Assembly (NCBI RefSeq): GCF_000314895.2 | Contig: NZ_CM001773.1 | Span: 1,569,179 to 1,633,178 of the forward strand | Length of the DNA stretch: 64,000 nt | Reading direction: 5' to 3' | DNA from: Providencia sneebia DSM 19967 | GTDB taxonomy: Bacteria > Pseudomonadota > Gammaproteobacteria > Enterobacterales > Enterobacteriaceae | In this document: positions 54,075-63,590 of the stretch, one piece after another | Layout: each line of letters opens with the position of its first letter | Position numbering within the stretch: the stretch's first letter is position 1 | The notes under the pieces: model-generated | Told to the model about the DNA's origin: nothing | Databases searched by the model: none | Seen by the model: only the letters and a program-made list of their open reading frames with translations | Made by a program: the position numbers and the translations under genes

Positions 54075-54102
54075 GGCTACCCAATATATTTATCGGGTAG
54101 CC
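54075..54102 (+). terminator. Plus-oriented terminator in the sdaC-sdaB spacer
   Basis: GGCTACCC / GGGTAGCC with a 12-base loop is followed by TTATTTTTT on the plus strand, opposite to the direction of both neighbouring genes. On the minus strand the same stem has no T-run. Confidence 0.6.
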
Positions 54103-54144
54103 TTATTTTTTATATAACTAGGTACTAATGTGGTGAACTGTGAA

Positions 54145-55461
54145 TTAGATAAACAGTTTGTATGTTGCAGCAGAGATAGCAATTAAACCCATAATGACAA
54201 TGAAGACATTGCTAATTTTGCCAGAGTATTTGCGCATTGCAGGGACTTTGCTGATCGCATACATTGGCATCAAGAATAGAATGATTGCGATAACTGGGCC
54301 ACCAAGGCTTTCGATAATTTCCAAGACGCTAGGATTTAATGTTGCAACTAACCAAGTTGTGACCAACATAAAGATTGCTGTACCACGGTTTAGTTTGCGA
54401 ACATCAATTGTTTTGCCTTTTGCGCGGTAAGCACGTTCAACTAGACCATTGAAACCTTCACGAGCACCTAAATAGTGACCAAGGAATGATTTGATGATAG
54501 CAACGAATGCAATGATTGCCGCAGCAAATTTGATGAAAGGTTGGTCAAAGTAACCAGAAAGATAATCAAGGATACTGATATTATCATGTTTTGCTTGTGC
54601 AAGGTCTGCTGATGATAAAGTGAATACACAGCTGAATACAAAGAACATCACTGTGAATACCATCAGAAGATGTGCAGAAGCTAAAATACGTGAGCATTTT
54701 TGTTCAGCTTGATCACCGTATTCTTCACGTTTAGCAACTGAGAATGCAGAGATAATAGGTGAATGGTTAAATGCAAATACCATGACCGGAATGGTTAGCC
54801 AGATAGTGATCCAAATACTTTGACCGCCTGTATTTTTTGCAGCTTCCGCAATGCCTTCCATTGTCAGAGTATCAAGAACCGCACCATTCCAGTGTGGAAT
54901 CATATATAAAGAGAACGCAAGAAGAACGGCAATGAATGGGAATACTAACAAACTCATGACTTTAACAATATATTTCTCACCGAAGGAAACAATTGCCATA
55001 ATCCCACCAACTAAAATTAAAGCCAGCAACCAGCGAGGTGGTGCAGTAAAGCCCATTAATTCAGTTAGGAATTTATGCACGTTATTTGTAATAGAAACAC
55101 CGTAAACGAGCAAAATAGGGTAGATAGCGAAAAAGTAGAGAAGGGTAATCCAGTTACCTGCGGTACGGCCGAAATGTTCTTCAACAACTTCTGTAATATC
55201 GCCATCTGGTTTTGAACCAGAAAGAACAAAACGGGTTAATCCGCGGTGAGCAAAAAATGTCATTGGGAAAGCTAAGACCAGCATCAAAATAACTGGAATC
55301 AATCCACTCATACCGGCATTAATAGGCAAAAAGAGAACACCAGCACCGATCGCTGTACCGTATAGCCCTAGCATCCATACTGTGTCTGTTTTACGCCAAG
55401 CTCGTGCATCTCTGGTTTGCGAGGCTTTTTTGTCGATGGAACCAACTTGAGTTGTATCCAT
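54145..55461 (-). CDS. sdaC: Serine transporter SdaC
   Basis: A 438-residue HAAAP-family transporter (E. coli SdaC 429 aa) with eleven or so membrane segments that imports L-serine with protons. Recognisable blocks are WMLGLYGTAIGAGVLFLPIN, GLTRFVLSGSKPDGDITEVV and GHYLGAREGFNGLVERAYR. It precedes the L-serine deaminase, so the pair takes up and degrades serine. The 169-base spacer to sdaB carries a plus-oriented hairpin. Confidence 0.95.
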   Translation of the reverse strand: MDTTQVGSIDKKASQTRDARAWRKTDTVWMLGLYGTAIGAGVLFLPINAGMSGLIPVILMLVLAFPMTFFAHRGLTRFVLSGSKPDGDITEVVEEHFGRTAGNWITLLYFFAIYPILLVYGVSITNNVHKFLTELMGFTAPPRWLLALILVGGIMAIVSFGEKYIVKVMSLLVFPFIAVLLAFSLYMIPHWNGAVLDTLTMEGIAEAAKNTGGQSIWITIWLTIPVMVFAFNHSPIISAFSVAKREEYGDQAEQKCSRILASAHLLMVFTVMFFVFSCVFTLSSADLAQAKHDNISILDYLSGYFDQPFIKFAAAIIAFVAIIKSFLGHYLGAREGFNGLVERAYRAKGKTIDVRKLNRGTAIFMLVTTWLVATLNPSVLEIIESLGGPVIAIILFLMPMYAISKVPAMRKYSGKISNVFIVIMGLIAISAATYKLFI

Positions 55462-56453
55462 AATAGTCTCCGAAATATAAAGTCAAAAAATGAGGCATTC
55501 TATGCGAAGGTATTTTCCTTCACTAATGTTTTAATCTTTTGGTACGAACAAATTATCGTCAAATAGAAAGTGAAGATTTTTGTTTCTGCGTAACAATCTG
55601 ATTGGAAATAAAAATAAAATCGATACTAAATTCATTTTCAATCAGTTTTGTTAGTTTTATATGTAAATTTGATAAATAGGTTTTGAGGGCGTGAATGTAC
55701 ACAATGTCAGGATAATTCACCGTGATCATACTCTCAAAAGAGAAAAAAGTCGTGATATCTTACATTTTATCGATTTTTGTAAATTTGTTAAGATATTTAG
55801 CTTAAGGTTAATTGATTGGTTTTTTATTAAGCTGAATATAATAATACTCACAGAAAGAGATATGTAAATTTATATCCGGACAAAAAAATATTATTATATT
55901 AATAAATTTATTTTTCTAATTTTAATTTATTTGTATTAAGTCATTTTTTTTAAACTCACACTGATATAAGTTATTTTTTATTCTTTATTGTATTATTTAA
56001 TTGACTGTTATTATTGTGTTTTTAGTGGATTTGGCAAGTGATTTCGCCGTAAATTAGTTATTATTTTTATTCAACCATGACTATAAATACTTTAATGAAT
56101 TCAAACATAATTCGTAACTAAAGTTATTACTTTTTTTTCATCGCGAAAAAAAATAAAGAAACGTAACAAAATGTTTGTTGTTTATTTGTTAATGTGATTT
56201 CAGTGTTGCTCTCTTTTTATTCATTAATAGCGCTAAAAAATAAAGATAAATATTGATACAGCTCAATATTTAAAATATAGCTAATGAACTAAATGATGTT
56301 GTTTCAGCATTCCATATTCTGTGTTATTGCATGATTGTTTGTTTTAATGAAGAAAATAAATATCTCAACTGACAAATTTTGTTCATCAAGATATTGGGCT
56401 AACGCATTATTTGGTTATTAATAACGCGTCAACACAGTAAAAAAAGAAAGAGA
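55462..56453. other. Long AT-rich intergenic region sdaC / ybjG
   Basis: 992 bases with no plausible ORF. It carries the sdaC promoter region. A nested inverted repeat stands out: TTTTGAG (55681-55687) / CTCAAAA (55733-55739) enclosing GTGAAT (55691-55696) / ATTCAC (55715-55720). Near 56401-56430 an imperfect ACGC-type hairpin lies behind the ybjG stop. I see no clear CRP or Lrp site. Confidence 0.5.
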
Positions 56454-57062
56454 TTAAGCTTGCAACCAACCTTTACGGATTAGAGCTCCAAAGACGATAT
56501 GATAGAGGTGGTTAAGAGGCGCTTGAATTTTATAACCTATTGCTGACCACAATATTTGAGCCAAACCACATGCAATAATACCTAGAATAAACGCTGCAAT
56601 CATATCTAATGGCCAGTGAACACCTAAGTAAATCCTTGACCAAGCAATGGCAATTGCTGGAACTAACATCAGCAATCCAACCCAAGTTCTGAGCCAGAAT
56701 AAAAATGCGAATACAAAAGTAAAGACAATTGTTCCATGATTACTTGGGAAAGATGGTGTTGGTTCATGTTGTAAGAAATTGGTACCAATTTGCATCATGA
56801 ATGGTCGATCATGAGGTGCGACTAAACCTATTAGCCATGAAATAATTAATCCAATCACTAAAGCAAAGGCAGTTTTACAAACAAAAGCACGCTGGCGAGT
56901 CATATCTGGCTTCGCGCCCCAAAACCAGCATGCCACGGTAAATAGTGGGAAAAGTAGAATTAGACGTTTGGCAATAAAAGCGGCGACAGCAATAGTGCCG
57001 CTTGCTGTGTCAGGCACCGCATTGATGAGATTAAAAAGGTCAAGGTTAAATTGTTCCAGCAC
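56454..57062 (-). CDS. ybjG: Undecaprenyl-diphosphate phosphatase, PAP2 type
   Basis: A 202-residue membrane phosphatase (E. coli YbjG 198 aa) that dephosphorylates undecaprenyl pyrophosphate to recycle the lipid carrier of cell-wall synthesis. The three PAP2 motifs are visible: APHDRP as the end of motif 1, FPSNHGT (motif 2) and SRIYLGVHWPLD (motif 3), with about five membrane segments. The C-terminal LIRKGWLQA also matches YbjG. It stands alone. Confidence 0.92.
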   Translation of the reverse strand: MLEQFNLDLFNLINAVPDTASGTIAVAAFIAKRLILLFPLFTVACWFWGAKPDMTRQRAFVCKTAFALVIGLIISWLIGLVAPHDRPFMMQIGTNFLQHEPTPSFPSNHGTIVFTFVFAFLFWLRTWVGLLMLVPAIAIAWSRIYLGVHWPLDMIAAFILGIIACGLAQILWSAIGYKIQAPLNHLYHIVFGALIRKGWLQA

Positions 57063-57319
57063 GTTAATGCACCTCAGGAAATGGAAATCATAAAAATTAA
57101 GGTGAAAGGGTAAAGTCTCTTAGAGAGTAGGTAAAGTCTCTTTATCTTAATATTTGTCAATTAAATGCTTGGTTGATGTTTTGTTTGCCATCGTTGTCAT
57201 AAACTGACAAAAAATAATAACCATTCTGATTGGTCATATCGCAACGTTTTGAATGTCAGCCAGAGAATGGCAGTAAAAGGGGAGCAAGAAAATGGATGTG
57301 GAAAATAGACAACAAAAAA

Positions 57320-57354
57320 CCCGATAGCAATAAAACAAAAATTTGGCTATCGGG
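57320..57354 (-). terminator. Intrinsic terminator downstream of grxA
   Basis: On the minus strand CCCGATAGC / GCTATCGGG with a 17-base loop is followed by TTTTTTGTTG. It lies 200 bases past the grxA stop, giving grxA a long 3' region or marking the end of a separate small transcript. Confidence 0.8.
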
Positions 57355-57553
57355 CTCCTCAATATGGGGACATCAAAGAAAAGCAGTGGCATAACTTATG
57401 ACCGACATAAAGTAAGAAAGTTCGCAAATATAGAGGAAAAAGTGATTTATTTTTTCTACTGGCGGGGAAATAGCACAAATAGAATAAGCGAAGCGGGGGA
57501 TTCTTTATCAAACGATGAAGTTTGCTTCGCCTGAATGATTCACAAGTTATTGA
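57355..57553 (-). other. Region between grxA and its terminator
   Basis: 199 bases with a GCGAAGC (57488-57494) / GCTTCGC (57524-57530) inverted repeat close to the grxA stop. No convincing ORF on either strand. It may be a 3' UTR or a 3'-derived small RNA. The remaining gap to ybjG (57063-57319) shows nothing. Confidence 0.35.
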
Positions 57554-57817
57554 TTATTGATAGAGTCCAAGGTGCTCTTTGGCATAAGCTTCAAAATCAG
57601 TGCAACCGCCAATGTGTTTTTCATCAATAAAAATTTGTGGAACAGTTAAAACTTCTTTGCCTATGGTTTTTGAGAGGTCTTCTTTTGTGAGGCCTTCGGC
57701 ATGAATATCGACATAGCGATAGTCAAAATCATCACGTTCGTTCTTCAGTTTTTCAGCGAGATCTTTAGCTCTAACGCAATATGGGCAGCCTGGGCGACCA
57801 AAAATAACAGTGTACAT
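57554..57817 (-). CDS. grxA: Glutaredoxin 1
   Basis: An 87-residue glutaredoxin (E. coli GrxA 85 aa) with active site C11-P-Y-C14 in FGRPGCPYCVRA and the glutathione-binding TVPQIFID and GGCTDFE segments. It reduces ribonucleotide reductase, PAPS reductase and OxyR in E. coli. Divergent from ybjC, as in E. coli, with a 215-base spacer where an OxyR site would be expected; I could not identify one. Confidence 0.95.
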   Translation of the reverse strand: MYTVIFGRPGCPYCVRAKDLAEKLKNERDDFDYRYVDIHAEGLTKEDLSKTIGKEVLTVPQIFIDEKHIGGCTDFEAYAKEHLGLYQ

Positions 57818-58032
57818 AGAATCTCCTTTTTAGACTAATTCTGATTTTATCCACAAGTTTTATACTATGCCTATATTGGAAAAGAAATAAAAGATGATTT
57901 TTCCTTTTGTTTCTATAGGTCTGGCAAATTATTCGTTAATATAGTCAAAATAATATGAATTTCGCTTCAATATGATGGATGATGGCAAAAGTGAAAGATA
58001 ATTTGTCACCAACTGTGAGTAAGGATTAGTTG

Positions 58033-58362
58033 ATGAGTAAAAAGCCGCAGACTGAAATGAGATCACTGTCTGATCTCCCAAAGCCAATTTTAATTCTTGA
58101 AGCATTAGGAATAATTTTGCTTGTCATTGTATTACTTGCAATTAATGGCTATGTTGAATTGCCCGATGTTCTCATGCAAAAAGGCGCTTTTATTACCATG
58201 GTATTGATTGCAATAGGGTGTTTAATACCCGCAACAATCAATATTGTGTGGCGAGCAATTCATGGTTTAAGTTTTTTGGGGATTGATAATCAAAAGACAT
58301 CTAAGAGCGAAAATTTACAAGATAAATCAGCAGGTCAAAAAAAGGATGAAAAGAATGATTGA
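58033..58362 (+). CDS. ybjC: YbjC family membrane protein
   Basis: A 109-residue protein with two membrane segments (about residues 18-40 and 52-72), similar to E. coli YbjC (95 aa) in the block LPKPILILEALGIILLVIVL. The C-terminal 30 residues are hydrophilic and lysine-rich. Function unknown. ATG 58033 is seven bases after AAGGA. In E. coli nfsA and rimK follow; here they are missing and ybjN comes next. Confidence 0.8.
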   Translation: MSKKPQTEMRSLSDLPKPILILEALGIILLVIVLLAINGYVELPDVLMQKGAFITMVLIAIGCLIPATINIVWRAIHGLSFLGIDNQKTSKSENLQDKSAGQKKDEKND

Positions 58363-58499
58363 TCACAGTTTTACTAGCATTTTTAGCGTTAATGTGTGAA
58401 AATCATCCACTTTTCTTGCTTTAGCATGTATGTATTATTTCACGTCACAAGCAATGTTTTTCAGTTATCACTTTTGAGTTGAAGAAGGTTATATTATCC

Positions 58500-59000
58500 A
58501 TGGATTCTATTTGTTACCCAGACATCCCGAAATTTCGTGAATGGCTAGATCAACTCAAAACATCATATTTCGAGTGCGATTCTTGCGCTGCATTACATTT
58601 GCCTCATATGCAAAATATTGAAGGGATTTTTGATGCGAAGCTCGACATCGTCAATAATGTGTTGGTACTTTCTGCATTGGCAGAATTAAAACCAACAGCA
58701 ATAGTGACATTAGTTGCCAATATTAGCCAAATCAATGCCAGCTCACTAACCGCAAAAATTTTCCTTGAGATCAATAATGAAAACTTGCCTAAGTTGATTG
58801 TGAGCCAATCTTTTTCCCTTGAAGCGGGCATGACTTATAATCAATTTTGTCATTTTTTACAGCAAGCAGAAGACCAAATTTCTTCAATCGTCTTTGAAAT
58901 CTATAGCAATAACTTGCTGTATGCGAATCACGATGAAATTGATGAAGAGGGCATAGACCTTGATGTTGATAATGACACTCCTCCCGTAATTATTCATTAG
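58500..59000 (+). CDS. ybjN: YbjN family protein
   Basis: A 166-residue cytoplasmic protein (E. coli YbjN 158 aa). Conserved stretches include [40 protein letters not shown] and [19 protein letters not shown], followed by an acidic tail. The fold resembles type III secretion chaperones; in E. coli overexpression affects motility and stress responses. I start at ATG 58500 with AGAAGG upstream; an in-frame TTG at 58479 is the alternative. Eleven bases separate it from rlmC. Confidence 0.9.
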   Translation: MDSICYPDIPKFREWLDQLKTSYFECDSCAALHLPHMQNIEGIFDAKLDIVNNVLVLSALAELKPTAIVTLVANISQINASSLTAKIFLEINNENLPKLIVSQSFSLEAGMTYNQFCHFLQQAEDQISSIVFEIYSNNLLYANHDEIDEEGIDLDVDNDTPPVIIH

Positions 59001-59011
59001 TTCCCCATATT

Positions 59012-60142
59012 ATGTATTGTGAAAAATATCAGGCAGGAGAATGCCATTCCTGCCAATGGCTTGAAATGCCAGCTGAACAACAGATTGAGTTAAAACAAAA
59101 AAACTTATCCTTACTGTTACCATTTTTAGCCAAGTCTGCTTATCAAACTCCCGTATCAAGTCCACAAAAGGGGTTTCGTAATAAAGCAAAAATGGTGGTG
59201 AGTGGGAGTGTAGAAAAACCCATCTTTGGCATTATTGGTTCACATGGGGAAGCTGTAGATTTAACGGGTTGCCCACTTTACCCTGATGATTTTTTAGCTA
59301 TTTTTAATGTATTAAAGCCATTCATTGCCAGGGCTGGGCTAACACCTTATAACATTGAACGCAAACGGGGTGAGCTAAAATATTTGTTACTGACCAAAAG
59401 TCAGCATACTGGGCAATTTATGCTGCGTTGTGTCTTACGTTCTGAAAAGAAACTAGAACAATTAAAAAAATCATTGGGTTGGTTACAAGAACAGTTACCT
59501 CAATTAGCTGTGATCACTGTGAATATTCAGCCAATTCATATGGCAATTCTTGAAGGTGAACACGAAATTTTTCTGACGGAGCAGCATGCTTTGCGGGAAG
59601 AATTTAATCGAGTTCCACTATTTATTCGACCAAATAGCTTCTTTCAAACAAACCCAGTCGTTGCAGCAAGCTTATATCAAACCGCACGTGAATGGGTAAG
59701 AGAACTTAATATCACAAGTTTATGGGATCTCTTTTGTGGTGTCGGCGGTTTTGGGCTGCATTGTGCTGAAAAGAATACAAAGTTAACTGGAATTGAAATT
59801 AGCGCGCCTGCAATAGCAAGTGCAAAACTTTCAGCCCAAGAGTTAGGGTTACAACAAGTTGAATTTCAAGCACTAGATTCAACCAAATTTGCAGTTCATA
59901 AAGCGGATGTCCCGCAATTGGTTTTGGTTAATCCACCAAGACGAGGCATTGGCAAAGCACTATGTGATTATTTAGCGAATATGCAACCTGATTATATTTT
60001 ATATTCAAGTTGTAATGCTCAAACAATGGCAAAAGATATTGAACATTTGACGGGGTATCAAATCGCTAAAATACAATTGTTCGATATGTTTCCACATACT
60101 GCCCATTATGAAGTGTTGGCACTATTAGTTAACCGGAAATGA
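59012..60142 (+). CDS. rlmC: 23S rRNA (uracil-747 C5)-methyltransferase
   Basis: A 376-residue RNA m5U methyltransferase (E. coli RlmC/RumB 375 aa). The N-terminal cysteines in [14 protein letters not shown] bind a 4Fe-4S cluster. The SAM motif is [19 protein letters not shown] and the catalytic cysteine lies in [13 protein letters not shown]. It methylates U747 of 23S rRNA. In E. coli rlmC lies next to artJ; here it precedes a larger amino-acid transporter cluster. Confidence 0.95.
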   Translation: MYCEKYQAGECHSCQWLEMPAEQQIELKQKNLSLLLPFLAKSAYQTPVSSPQKGFRNKAKMVVSGSVEKPIFGIIGSHGEAVDLTGCPLYPDDFLAIFNVLKPFIARAGLTPYNIERKRGELKYLLLTKSQHTGQFMLRCVLRSEKKLEQLKKSLGWLQEQLPQLAVITVNIQPIHMAILEGEHEIFLTEQHALREEFNRVPLFIRPNSFFQTNPVVAASLYQTAREWVRELNITSLWDLFCGVGGFGLHCAEKNTKLTGIEISAPAIASAKLSAQELGLQQVEFQALDSTKFAVHKADVPQLVLVNPPRRGIGKALCDYLANMQPDYILYSSCNAQTMAKDIEHLTGYQIAKIQLFDMFPHTAHYEVLALLVNRK

Positions 60143-60439
60143 GATTAAGCCATGACTTTCAAATTTCGACTTTTCAGAAGGTAATGGTTTTTCTTTTTTA
60201 AACAAATAATTACGCTATCGCCAAATCAGTTTAAAAATACGCTAAAACAAGATAAAGTTTTTTTGTACAATATTGATGTTGAAAAACTAATTTTTAGTTC
60301 CTCTCTTTTCTATATTTCCCATTCTAAAATCTACTGGTTGCATTGAGTTGTATTCATAATGAAGGCGTGATTAGCCTTCAATATTCATTAGATACAAAAT
60401 AATTCAGCGATAAATGATAAATATCATTTGCTTGCCTCT

Positions 60440-60469
60440 TTGATTTTATGTATTTTTATTCACTATAAA
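60440..60469 (+). promoter_or_regulatory. Promoter of the amino-acid transporter
   Basis: TTGATT (60440-60445) is followed after 18 bases by TATAAA (60464-60469), giving a leader of about 16 bases that contains the AAAGAGAG ribosome site. Confidence 0.55.
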
Positions 60470-60485
60470 TGCATAATTAAAGAGA
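60447..60485 (+). promoter_or_regulatory. Tandem ARG boxes (ArgR operator)
   Basis: Box 1, TATGTATTTTTATTCACT (60447-60464), fits the ARG consensus at all but one defined base. After the canonical 3-base spacer, box 2 (60468-60485) matches more weakly. They overlap the -10 element, so ArgR with arginine should repress. Confidence 0.78.
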
Positions 60486-60491
60486 GTGACG

Positions 60492-61259
60492 ATGTTTAAA
60501 AAATTTGTTTTTGCTGGCTGTATGGCTTTTGCTGCTTTTACTGGGAATGTTTATGCCAAGGAAAGTTATACTGTTGGTGCGGGCGGGACTTATCGCCCGT
60601 TTGAATTTGAAAATAGTCAAAAGCAACTTGAAGGTTTTGATATTGATATTATTCAAGCTATTGCTGAAGCCGAAGGATTCGATGTTAAATTAGTTAATAC
60701 GCCTTGGGAGGGTATTTTTGCTACTTTATCTTCAGGCGATAGGGATATTATTATTTCGGGTATTACGATCACGGATAAACGTAAAAATATGGTCGATTTT
60801 TCTAATCCCTATTTTCCCGCAGAACAAGCTATTGTGATTAATGAAGCGCTGAATGTAACCGATTTAAATAGTTTGAAAGACTTGAATGTAGGTGTTGTTA
60901 ATTCAAGCACGGGAGATATTGTTGTCTCTGAAGTGAAAGGTAAAAATAACACCGCAATTAAACGCTTTGATAATACGCCACTACTTTTACAAGAATTGTA
61001 TGAAGATGGTATTGATGCCGCAGTAGGTGATGTTGGTGTGATTAAATATTATATCAAAACGCATCCAGAGAAAAAATTTAAGCTGATTTATGACAACCAT
61101 TTCGAAAAACAATATTTTGGTATTGCTGTAGCGAAAGGAAACAGTGAATTACAACAAAAGATCAACCAAGGCTTAAACACCATTATTGAAAATGGTACAT
61201 ATAATAAAATTTACCAAAAATGGTTTGATGAAAACGTTCCAGAATTACCAAAAAAATAG
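60492..61259 (+). CDS. Basic amino-acid ABC transporter substrate-binding protein
   Basis: A 255-residue periplasmic binding protein, with signal peptide cleaved after VYA (residue 22). The SBP family 3 signature is GTYRPFEFENSQKQLEGFDI, then GITITDKRKNMVDFSNPYF. An arginine or related ligand is likely because of the ARG boxes and because E. coli has artJ (an arginine-binding protein) here. It is less close to ArtJ than core genes in this window are to their E. coli counterparts, so I give no symbol. I start at ATG 60492; GTG 60486 is possible. A terminator follows, likely giving this protein in excess of the membrane subunits. Confidence 0.85.
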   Translation: MFKKFVFAGCMAFAAFTGNVYAKESYTVGAGGTYRPFEFENSQKQLEGFDIDIIQAIAEAEGFDVKLVNTPWEGIFATLSSGDRDIIISGITITDKRKNMVDFSNPYFPAEQAIVINEALNVTDLNSLKDLNVGVVNSSTGDIVVSEVKGKNNTAIKRFDNTPLLLQELYEDGIDAAVGDVGVIKYYIKTHPEKKFKLIYDNHFEKQYFGIAVAKGNSELQQKINQGLNTIIENGTYNKIYQKWFDENVPELPKK

Positions 61260-61272
61260 GTTTATTTAATTT

Positions 61273-61298
61273 AAAGCCATCTTTGGATGGCTTTTTCA
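61273..61298 (+). terminator. Intraoperon terminator after the binding-protein gene
   Basis: AAAGCCATC / GATGGCTTT with loop TTTG, then TT. It probably limits read-through into the permease and ATPase genes. Confidence 0.8.
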
Positions 61299-61323
61299 CG
61301 TTTTAAATCAGGGTGAAATTAAG

Positions 61324-62088
61324 ATGTCTGCGTTTCGTTGGGAAATAATTGAAGAATACGCGCCGCTATTTGCTGAAGGCGCAATGATGACCATTAAGGC
61401 CACCATTGTTTGCGTTATTTTAGGATCACTATGGGGATTAACCCTCGGTTTGGGAAGAACGGCTAAAGCGGAGCAAGGTTTTTGGAAACCTATACTGCAC
61501 TATTTTGTACAATGGCCTGTTCGTTTTTATGTGAGTGCTTTTCGCGGTACACCATTATTTGTGCAAATAATGGTAGTTCACTTTGCATTGGTTCCGCTAT
61601 TTATAAATCCGCGTGATGGTTTATTGGTCACATCAGGGTTGATGTCTGTTGATACAGCGCGAATGCTTCGCTCAGATTATGGTGCTTTTTTATCTTGTGT
61701 TATTGCGATCACTTTAAACTCCGGCGCGTATGTTTCTGAAATCTTTCGGGCAGGTATTCAATCTATTGATAAAGGCCAAATGGAAGCTTCTCGAGCATTA
61801 GGGATGAGTTGGGCAAAAACAATGCGCAAAGTTATTTTGCCTCAAGCATTTCGTCGCATTCTGCCACCATTGGGTAATAACGCAATCGCGATTGTTAAAG
61901 ACTCCTCATTAGCTTCTGCTATTGGTTTAGCTGACCTTGCTTATGCAGCACGTACTGTTTCTGGTGCTTACGCGACTTATTGGGAACCGTACTTAACAAT
62001 TTCAATAATTTATTGGATGCTGACATTTATACTCGCTCAGTTAGTGCAATATATGGAAAGAAGGTTGGGCAGAAGTGATTTACGTTAA
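61324..62088 (+). CDS. Polar amino-acid ABC transporter permease
   Basis: A 254-residue HisMQ-type permease with about five membrane segments. The conserved [20 protein letters not shown] and EAA-type loop [20 protein letters not shown] are present. A single permease implies a homodimeric channel, unlike the ArtQ/ArtM heterodimer at the right end of the window. It overlaps the ATPase gene by 14 bases. Confidence 0.88.
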   Translation: MSAFRWEIIEEYAPLFAEGAMMTIKATIVCVILGSLWGLTLGLGRTAKAEQGFWKPILHYFVQWPVRFYVSAFRGTPLFVQIMVVHFALVPLFINPRDGLLVTSGLMSVDTARMLRSDYGAFLSCVIAITLNSGAYVSEIFRAGIQSIDKGQMEASRALGMSWAKTMRKVILPQAFRRILPPLGNNAIAIVKDSSLASAIGLADLAYAARTVSGAYATYWEPYLTISIIYWMLTFILAQLVQYMERRLGRSDLR

Positions 62089-62797
62089 TGATTTACAAAA
62101 AAAATTTGGTGATGTACACGTGCTGCGAGGCATTTCTTGTGAAATCCATTCTCAAGAAGTTGTTTGCATTATTGGCCCTTCAGGCTCAGGGAAAAGTACA
62201 TTTTTACGCTGCTTAAATGCGTTAGAACGCCCAGATGGCGGTGAAATTAAAGTTAATGGCTTTGATGTTCATGATCCTAAAACAGATTTAAATAAAATGC
62301 GTGAAAATGTTGGTATGGTGTTCCAGCGATTTAATCTTTTTCCGCATATGACGGTTCTCGAAAACTTAATGATGGCACCAGTTTCTGTGAAAGGGCTTAA
62401 AAAAGCAGAAGCGTTGAAGCAAGCGGAGCAATTATTAATAAAAGTTGGCATGCTAGATAAAATTGATGCATGGCCAGCCAGCTTATCTGGTGGGCAACAA
62501 CAGCGGGTTGCAATTGCTCGCGCGCTTGCCATGCAGCCTTCAATTTTATTGTTTGATGAGCCAACTTCTGCACTTGATCCGGAGTTAGTCGGGGAAGTGT
62601 TGTCAGTGATGAAAACATTGGCGACAGAAGGAATGACAATGGTGGTTGTGACCCATGAAATGGGCTTTGCTCGAGAAGTCGCTGATCGCGTAATGTTTAT
62701 TGATCAAGGAATTATTCAAGAGGAAGGAACACCAGAGCAAATCTTTTATTCACCTAAGAACCCGCGTACTGCTGAGTTTTTAAGTAAAGTCCTTTAA
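62075..62797 (+). CDS. Polar amino-acid ABC transporter ATPase
   Basis: A 240-residue GlnQ/HisP-type ATPase: Walker [10 protein letters not shown], signature [20 protein letters not shown], Walker [19 protein letters not shown]. It completes a three-gene importer (binding protein, permease, ATPase), whose substrate is inferred from the ARG boxes to be arginine or another basic amino acid. Confidence 0.92.
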   Translation: MIYVNDLQKKFGDVHVLRGISCEIHSQEVVCIIGPSGSGKSTFLRCLNALERPDGGEIKVNGFDVHDPKTDLNKMRENVGMVFQRFNLFPHMTVLENLMMAPVSVKGLKKAEALKQAEQLLIKVGMLDKIDAWPASLSGGQQQRVAIARALAMQPSILLFDEPTSALDPELVGEVLSVMKTLATEGMTMVVVTHEMGFAREVADRVMFIDQGIIQEEGTPEQIFYSPKNPRTAEFLSKVL

Positions 62798-62864
62798 TCG
62801 AACTACTGCTTATATTTAAAAGTTAGCTGACTTTTCTATCCGCAGTGCTTCTTAGTAAATAAAA

Positions 62865-62892
62865 AAACCCGCTGTTTAAAAACAACGGGTTT
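62865..62892. terminator. Bidirectional terminator
   Basis: AAACCCG (62865-62871) / CGGGTTT (62886-62892) with further inner pairs, and A/T-runs on both sides, between the convergent transporter operons. Confidence 0.82.
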
Positions 62893-62921
62893 ATTTATGG
62901 ATAACTACTTTTTATAAGCAA

Positions 62922-63590
62922 TTAATTTCTTTGTTCAAAAGCTAATGCTCGACGTTCAATAAAACGCATAATGATGGTCAATATTGCATTGACGACAAGG
63001 TAAATAATCCCTGCGGCAACAAACGCCATAACATCCCAGCTTTGCCCAAACACTTGGCTACTATAACCCATAATATCCATCATGGTGATTGTACTAGCGA
63101 GTGAGGTACTTTTAAAAATTAATACCACTTCATTGGAATAGGATGATAAAGAACGTTTAAAAGCATAAGGTAGGATAATGCGCATAGTTTGCATTTTAGA
63201 CATACCTAATGCTTGGCAAGATTGCCATTGACCAGCTGGAATTGCTTTAACAGCACCATGAAATAGTAACGTTGAGTAAGCTGCGCTATTAAGTGCTAAA
63301 GCTGTCACTGCACAAACCCAAGGTGTTGAGATAAAATCCCATAATGCAGGGTAGTTTTGTAATGATTTAAATTGGCTTGGTCCATTATAGATTAAGAAGA
63401 ACTGCACTAATAATGGAGTACCAGTAAATAGCGTTATATAAACTTTAACAGCTTGAGAAATAATAGGGGTTTTGAGCGATAAAATTAGCGTAAATAATAG
63501 CGCTAGGAAAAAAGCGAAAAGTAATGCGCTAAATGTCAGAGATAAACTTGTCGGTAGTCCCGGAAGAATGTCGAGAATTAAATCGATCAT
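62922..63590 (-). CDS. artM: Arginine ABC transporter permease ArtM
   Basis: A 222-residue permease, the same length as E. coli ArtM. It has the expected [19 protein letters not shown], the EAA loop [20 protein letters not shown] and the C-terminal [15 protein letters not shown]. With ArtQ it forms the membrane channel for arginine, energised by ArtP and fed by ArtI (both expected just beyond the window). It overlaps the end of artQ by four bases. Confidence 0.93.
   Translation of the reverse strand: MIDLILDILPGLPTSLSLTFSALLFAFFLALLFTLILSLKTPIISQAVKVYITLFTGTPLLVQFFLIYNGPSQFKSLQNYPALWDFISTPWVCAVTALALNSAAYSTLLFHGAVKAIPAGQWQSCQALGMSKMQTMRIILPYAFKRSLSSYSNEVVLIFKSTSLASTITMMDIMGYSSQVFGQSWDVMAFVAAGIIYLVVNAILTIIMRFIERRALAFEQRN

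Larger units (their letters stand above)
60143..60491. other. Intergenic region rlmC / amino-acid transporter
   Basis: 349 bases, AT-rich. The last 50 bases hold a promoter and ARG boxes (annotated separately). An inverted repeat GAAGGCGTGATTAGCCTTC near 60361 may end the rlmC transcript. Confidence 0.5.

Noticed and set aside
57343..57534. 63-residue ORF on the plus strand near grxA
   Set aside because: It begins inside the minus-strand terminator, has no ribosome site, and shows no family resemblance.
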